Shown: positions 60,131-64,000 of the stretch, one piece after another
Layout of the letters: each line of letters opens with the position of its first letter
Numbering within the stretch: position 1 is the first letter of the stretch
Assembly (NCBI GenBank): GCA_046154185.1
Contig: JBJXGE010000001.1
Coordinates: 1-64,000 of the forward strand
DNA from: JBJXGE01 sp046154185
GTDB taxonomy: Bacteria; Planctomycetota; UBA8108; UBA1146; JAJFFE01
DNA length: 64,000 nucleotides
Direction: 5' to 3'
Notes under the pieces: model-generated
The model's database searches: none
Told to the model about the DNA's origin: nothing
What the model saw: the letters and a program-made list of their open reading frames with translations, nothing else
Made by a program: the position numbers and the translations under genes

Positions 60131-61140
60131 GGCGCCATGATTCCTTGTCCGAGCCCCGCGGCGCATTCCTGCCAGAACCGTACGTGCGCCTGCGGTACGA
60201 CGCTCAGGTCGGCATTGAAAACAACGTCTCGTATCTCGCCGCGCTGCTGCGCGAAGCTCGTGAAGTCGACCTCGTGCCCGGGCGCCGAGACGGGCGCGAC
60301 CGCATCGTAAACAATCGTCGCGCCCGGCGGGGTCGCGTGCTGCTGCGCCGCCCAATTCCAGTATTGCGAAAGTCCCGCCACTCGATCAGAGACGTGGAGC
60401 GCTTCGTTGAGCTCATGCGTCACGATCACGATCGTGTATGGCGGTTGGCGCCCGGCCCGTCGCGCCGCGAGGTTTTCTTCGTAGAGATCGAGCAGCATGC
60501 GCTGCATTTCTTCGCGCGTCGCCTCATCCAATGCGCCGAACGGCTCATCGAGCAAGAGGATCTCCGGCTTCAGGATGATCGCCTGGGCAATGGCGACGCG
60601 TTGACACATTCCTCCCGAGAGCTCGCTGGGATAGTGACGCAGCGCATGCTCGAGCTGCAACGAGCAAAGCAGCCGGCGCGCCTCCGCCAACAACTCTCGC
60701 CGCAAGTCCCTAAATTTGAAGAAACGCAGCGCGCGAAAACTCAGCGAAGTCTGATCGAGAATCGGTCCGATGGCGACGTTTTCCTCGGCCGTCAAGAACG
60801 GGAACAACGAGTATCGTTGATAAACCATGCCGCAGCGTCGACTCGGTCGCACGACTCGCTCCCCATGGACCCGCACCTCGCCTGCCGAGGGTTGATGCGT
60901 ACCAAGAATGGCACGCAGTAGCGTTGATTTTCCGCAACCACTCGGGCCGACCAGCGCGACGATTTGACCGCGGGCGACGCGGAGGTTGACATCGTGGAGC
61001 ACGTGCGTCTTGCCATACCAGTGATGCACACGCTCGACTTCGAGCACGATATCCGGGCCGGGCTTGCCCGAATTCGCGCCGGCGTTCGCGCTCGGTGCGG
61101 CGCCGGAAAGCACGGACGCGTTGGGTTGGCGATCGACCAT
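60127..61140 (-). CDS. ABC ATPase of nitrate/sulfonate/taurine type (SsuB/TauB-like)
   Basis: 337 residues. Residues about 30-270 are the ABC domain: Walker A GPSGCGKST, Q-loop MVYQRYSLFPFLTAEENV, signature LSGGMCQRVAIAQA, Walker B ILLLDEPFGALDE and H-loop VTHELNEALH, the pattern of the SsuB/TauB/NrtD importers. About 65 C-terminal residues after the ABC domain are not a known regulatory domain. There is no permease or binding protein beside it; its stop overlaps the start of an AAA+ ATPase gene. Either the permease is encoded elsewhere or this ATPase has taken another role. Confidence 0.82.
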   Translation of the reverse strand: MVDRQPNASVLSGAAPSANAGANSGKPGPDIVLEVERVHHWYGKTHVLHDVNLRVARGQIVALVGPSGCGKSTLLRAILGTHQPSAGEVRVHGERVVRPSRRCGMVYQRYSLFPFLTAEENVAIGPILDQTSLSFRALRFFKFRDLRRELLAEARRLLCSLQLEHALRHYPSELSGGMCQRVAIAQAIILKPEILLLDEPFGALDEATREEMQRMLLDLYEENLAARRAGRQPPYTIVIVTHELNEALHVSDRVAGLSQYWNWAAQQHATPPGATIVYDAVAPVSAPGHEVDFTSFAQQRGEIRDVVFNADLSVVPQAHVRFWQECAAGLGQGIMAP

Positions 61141-61298
61141 GACAACTCTCGGTTGCCGCGCAATGCGGGGTTTCTACAGCGAATCTCGACGACAGCGCGC
61201 GATTATTCCTCATCAGGAGCATGACACAAGCCCTGCGTCTCTCAACCGCGTCGGCAATAAGCGCCGCATTCACGGCAATTGCCGTCGGTCTGTGCGAC

Positions 61299-61326
61299 TC
61301 GACAGCGTAAAAAAATTCGCTATACT
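61299..61326 (+). promoter_or_regulatory. strong sigma-70-type promoter
   Basis: TCGACA, 16-base A-rich spacer, TATACT; predicted start about 61333, 71 bases before the Lys/Ala-rich gene. It is the best housekeeping promoter in the window. Confidence 0.65.
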
Positions 61327-61403
61327 TCCCGCCTTCGCCATCCATTCGGTAGTTTCCTCCGAATGTGCTTCTGCTAGGTAAAAAGCTAGATAGAGGACTC
61401 CGC

Positions 61404-61958
61404 ATGGCTGGTAGATCTTCCAATCGCGATCGTATTCAACGGCGAGCGGCCGAAGCCGCGGTGAAAGTTGTTCCGGCCGCCAAGTCCAAAGCGGCGGCAA
61501 AAAGCGAGAAAGCAAGATCGACGTCTGCGAAGCCCACTTCGGCAAGAAATGGCGCTGGGAATAAAGCCGCGGACGTCGCTTCCGCCAAGTTGGTGTCTGC
61601 GAAAAAGCCGAGTGGTGTCGCAATGCCGAATGCGCTTAAGCAACGCGCGGCGCCGCCGGCCGCGGCCGCAGGTACAGTCGCCACTCAGTCGTCGCCTAAA
61701 GCGACCGGCGCCGTGAAGGGCGCGCCGCGCGAGCGCGCCGCCGCCAAACCGAAGTCGACCGCAGGGCGGTCTGCTGCGGGAAAGGCGGTCGCCAAAGGTG
61801 GCGCCATGAAGATCGTTTGGATGATCTATGACACCGACCATCGCACGAAATCGACCTTCCCCTATCCACAAAAGCCGCAAGCCGACAAACAAGCTGCGGC
61901 GCTGAGTCAAAGCACCGGCCGCCCGCACACCGTTAGGGGCGTCAAGGTCCCGATGTAG
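61404..61958 (+). CDS. Lys/Ala-rich protein with a small conserved-looking C-terminus
   Basis: 184 residues. Residues 1-135 are low-complexity, dominated by Ala, Lys, Ser, Pro and Arg with repeated AKS/KSA/PKA-like steps, like histone H1-type tails of bacterial DNA-binding proteins. The last about 50 residues (MKIVWMIYDTDHRTKS onward, ending GRPHTVRGVKVPM) are ordered-looking and unrelated to the tail. AGAGGA seven bases before ATG 61404 sets the start. I do not recognise a family; a nucleic-acid-binding role is an inference. A strong promoter suggests high expression. Confidence 0.55.
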   Translation: MAGRSSNRDRIQRRAAEAAVKVVPAAKSKAAAKSEKARSTSAKPTSARNGAGNKAADVASAKLVSAKKPSGVAMPNALKQRAAPPAAAAGTVATQSSPKATGAVKGAPRERAAAKPKSTAGRSAAGKAVAKGGAMKIVWMIYDTDHRTKSTFPYPQKPQADKQAAALSQSTGRPHTVRGVKVPM

Positions 61959-62143
61959 CCGTGCGCGCAGAGTCACCAGATTGACTTGGCGCCCCCCCGA
62001 TCCACGCCATGGAGCGCTTGCGCTTCGCGCCGTGTTCGCCTATTGAGTGCGACCGAAGTTGGCGGTTTGAGACCCAATACATTGAAATACGGGACGCCAA
62101 TCGAGCAGAAAAAGTAGGGAACGCGGACACCCGCTCCGCTGGA

Positions 62144-62665
62144 ATGGACACGGTCATGGGCGAGCAGCGCAACAAGGAAAGCATCAGCGACGGCAAAGTC
62201 GTCACTCTTCACTATACATTGACGGGCGTGAACGGCGATGTGCTCGACTCCACCGAAGGCCAGGATCCGTTCACCTATCTTCACGGCACGGCGAGCATCG
62301 TTCCGGGGCTCGAGTCGCAGCTCACAGGACAGACGGCGGGCACGCACCTCAAGCTCGTCGTGAAAGCGGTGGACGGCTACGGCGCGTTCGATCCGGACGA
62401 TGTCGAGATCGTGCCGCGCAGCAGCTTCCCCGCGGACGCGCAGCTCGAGACGGGGATGCAGATTCACGTCGAAGACGAAGAAGGTGAGGAGTCGAACGCC
62501 TGGATCTCCGCAGTCGACGAGGACGAAGTGAAACTCAATTTCAACCACCCGTTGGCGGGCGAAGAATTGAATTTCGCGATTCAGATCCTGGAAGTTCGAG
62601 CGGCGACGCGCGAAGAAATCGCCCACGGTCATGCGCACGGCGCGGGCGGACATCATCATCATTGA
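62144..62665 (+). CDS. slyD: FKBP-type peptidyl-prolyl isomerase, SlyD-like
   Basis: 173 residues. Typical SlyD: KVVTLHYTLTGVNGDVLDST, then FTYLHGTASIVPGLESQL, the inserted IF domain (VDGYGAFDPDDVEIVPRSSF) and GEELNFAIQILEVRAAT. The tail HGHAHGAGGHHHH is a metal-binding His stretch, shorter than that of E. coli SlyD. Catalyses prolyl isomerisation and chaperones folding in the cytoplasm, possibly handling nickel. ATG 62144 or 62156. Confidence 0.92.
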   Translation: MDTVMGEQRNKESISDGKVVTLHYTLTGVNGDVLDSTEGQDPFTYLHGTASIVPGLESQLTGQTAGTHLKLVVKAVDGYGAFDPDDVEIVPRSSFPADAQLETGMQIHVEDEEGEESNAWISAVDEDEVKLNFNHPLAGEELNFAIQILEVRAATREEIAHGHAHGAGGHHHH

Positions 62666-62680
62666 GTGTCCGTGCGGCGA

Positions 62681-63583
62681 TCAGTCGCTGACGGCGTTGC
62701 GTCCTTTGGCTTTCGCTCGATAAAGCGCCGCGTCGGCGAGCTGGCTGAGAATTTCGGCGTCACTGACCGCGGGGCCGAGCGCGGCGACGCCGATCGATAT
62801 GGTCACGTGCAAGCGCAGCTCGCCTTTCGCGATTTCATGCGTCGCGACGGCATGTCGGATCTCCTCCGCCACCAAGAGTGCTCGGCCGCAATCATGGTGA
62901 TCGAGAAACGCGATGAATTCGTCGCCGCCATAGCGACAAGCCTGACCGCGCGCGCCGATCGCCTGCGCGATAATCGGTCCGGTCTGGGCGATAATGTGCG
63001 CGCCGACCGGATGACCGTGCTGGTCATTGATGCGCTTGAGACCATCGAGATCCATCATCAGTAGCGCCAGAGCTTCGCGGCGTGCGACCGCGTCGAGCAC
63101 GCGGTATTTTAATTGCTCATAAAAACGCCGACGCACGATCAGGCCGGTCAGCTCATCGGTGAACGCCCAATCCATCATCACGCGACCATGTTCTTGCTCG
63201 GCTTCGTCCTCGAGGACGAACTTCAGCACTGTGCCACCGATGAAGATCTTGTCACCTTCCTTCAGCAACGTCGGCGCGCTGAGCGGTGCGTCATTGAGCA
63301 TCGTGCCGTTGGTCGACTCGAGATCCGACAACTCGAATGGGCCTTGCCCGGAGAGTCTTCTCACACCGATGTGGCGCCGCGAGATCTGCTCGTCGAGCAA
63401 GTTGACATCCGCCGCCCCACGTCGACCGATGACAACAAAGTCGCGATTCAAATCGATGCGCAACCCGAGATCCGGCCCCAACAAGACGCGCAACGTGGGG
63501 ACTTTCGCGTGCGGAAGCGCCTCCGTGATGGGCTTGCGATTCACGCGGGTCGTTTGATGATCGTCGTCGGGCAAGATTGGCAT
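62681..63583 (-). CDS. diguanylate cyclase with FHA domain
   Basis: 300 residues. Residues about 40-125: FHA phosphopeptide-binding domain (GRRGAADVNLLDEQISRRH, then LSDLESTNGTMLND). Residues about 140-300: GGDEF domain with active site GGDEF at 219-223, DLDGLKRINDQHGH and ISIGVA. No RxxD inhibition site precedes GGDEF. Makes c-di-GMP from two GTP; the FHA domain suggests control by phosphorylated proteins, and a Ser/Thr kinase is encoded in this window. ATG 63583. Confidence 0.92.
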   Translation of the reverse strand: MPILPDDDHQTTRVNRKPITEALPHAKVPTLRVLLGPDLGLRIDLNRDFVVIGRRGAADVNLLDEQISRRHIGVRRLSGQGPFELSDLESTNGTMLNDAPLSAPTLLKEGDKIFIGGTVLKFVLEDEAEQEHGRVMMDWAFTDELTGLIVRRRFYEQLKYRVLDAVARREALALLMMDLDGLKRINDQHGHPVGAHIIAQTGPIIAQAIGARGQACRYGGDEFIAFLDHHDCGRALLVAEEIRHAVATHEIAKGELRLHVTISIGVAALGPAVSDAEILSQLADAALYRAKAKGRNAVSD

Positions 63584-63660
63584 GGCGGCCGATTCTATAG
63601 CTCGGCTCGAAGCTCTGCCTAGCCGGCGCTTCGCTGCGGTCGAAAGCCGGCAGCGGTTTC

Positions 63661-64000
63661 TCACTCGTGACGGAGCGCAACTATCGGATCCAAGTGCGCC
63701 GCTCGCAGCGCCGGGTAGACGCCGAACACGATGCCGACCAAGGCGCTGATGCCGAGCGCTAGCACGACGCTCGAAAGCGTGACCACGGTCGGCAACTTTG
63801 CGAAATGCTCGATCAACAACGGAATACCGAACCCCACGCCCACGCCGGCAATCCCGCCGAAGAGCGACAACACGACAGTTTCTATGAGGAATTGACTGAT
63901 GATCTGACGGCGGCGAGCCCCGATGGCGCGCCGCACACCGATCTCTCGCGTGCGTTCCGTCACGGACGCGAGCATGATATTCATGATGCCGATGCCACCG
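63661..64000 (-). CDS. ABC transporter permease of MacB/FtsX type, 3' part (cut by window edge)
   Basis: At least 113 C-terminal residues of a permease; the 5' end is outside the window. It holds the FtsX core GGIGIMNIMLASVTERTREIGVRRAIGA and two or three membrane helices ending in VYPALRAAHLDPIVALRHE, which are diagnostic of MacB-type permeases. Transcription is leftward, towards the cyclase gene 77 bp away. Confidence 0.9.
   Translation of the reverse strand, partial: GGIGIMNIMLASVTERTREIGVRRAIGARRRQIISQFLIETVVLSLFGGIAGVGVGFGIPLLIEHFAKLPTVVTLSSVVLALGISALVGIVFGVYPALRAAHLDPIVALRHE

Noticed and set aside
58106..60355. AAA+ gene starting at 60355
   Set aside because: The extra 75 residues lie inside the ABC ATPase gene; the ATGA overlap at 60130 gives a natural start.

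Overview
This is a GC-rich window from a Gram-negative (diderm), flagellated, free-living bacterium. P- and L-ring genes (flgI, flgH), outer-membrane barrel genes and a lipoprotein support two membranes. Four features point towards Planctomycetota or a nearby deep-branching diderm phylum: the order flgF-flgG-flgA-flgH-flgI-flgJ-flgN-flgK-flgL-fliW-csrA-fliC, very long FliD and FlgL, a Ser/Thr kinase fused to AAA and TPR domains, and a eukaryote-like NADP isocitrate dehydrogenase. This placement is an inference, not proven. No CRISPR array, rRNA, insertion sequence or phage was seen.

Layout. 1-2.7 kb: zinc/manganese-type ABC importer (binding protein, ATPase, permease, start/stop overlaps). 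2.9-6.3 kb: outer-membrane barrel gene behind a near-consensus sigma-54 promoter, a secreted alpha/beta hydrolase and a divergent AraC regulator. 6.4-23.2 kb: an uninterrupted minus-strand flagellar cluster of 15 genes with three sigma-54 type promoters and CsrA-type hairpins in both flagellin leaders. 23.6 kb: tRNA-Leu(UAG). 23.7-29.6 kb: cysteine desulfurase-like enzyme, archaeal-type phosphoglycerate mutase with a duplicated 3' tail, two glycosyltransferases, a DUF445 protein. 29.6-31.8 kb: a surface-type protein with repeated beta domains and the remnant of a paralogue. 31.9-39.6 kb: Ser/Thr kinase-AAA-TPR protein, sigma-54 activator, DUF503 protein, MBL-fold hydrolase. 39.7-46.5 kb: M1-type peptidase, DUF6702 protein, two paralogous reprolysin-like metalloproteases with GlyGly-CTERM-like tails, and a rhombosortase. 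46.8-49.8 kb: M28 lipoprotein peptidase and thiC behind a TPP riboswitch. 49.9-54.1 kb: MacB-like ABC exporter with adaptor. 54.5-58 kb: FabH-type synthase, acyl-CoA dehydrogenase, isocitrate dehydrogenase. 58.1-61.1 kb: AAA+ ATPase coupled to an SsuB/TauB-like ABC ATPase without a permease. 61.4-64 kb: Lys/Ala-rich protein, SlyD-like isomerase, FHA-GGDEF protein, 3' part of a MacB-like permease.

The two most interesting systems are these. (1) A self-contained surface-protease module: two metalloproteases of equal length, with catalytic histidines at the same residue number, each with a Gly-rich/hydrophobic/Arg tail, followed by a rhombosortase whose GTG overlaps the stop of the second protease. 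(2) A FliW-CsrA-flagellin circuit in which flagellin 1 presents GGA in two hexaloops, one of them being the ribosome binding site, while the flagellin 2 hairpin overlaps the csrA stop codon. A third theme is sigma-54: four promoter-like elements and one enhancer-binding protein lie in the same window.
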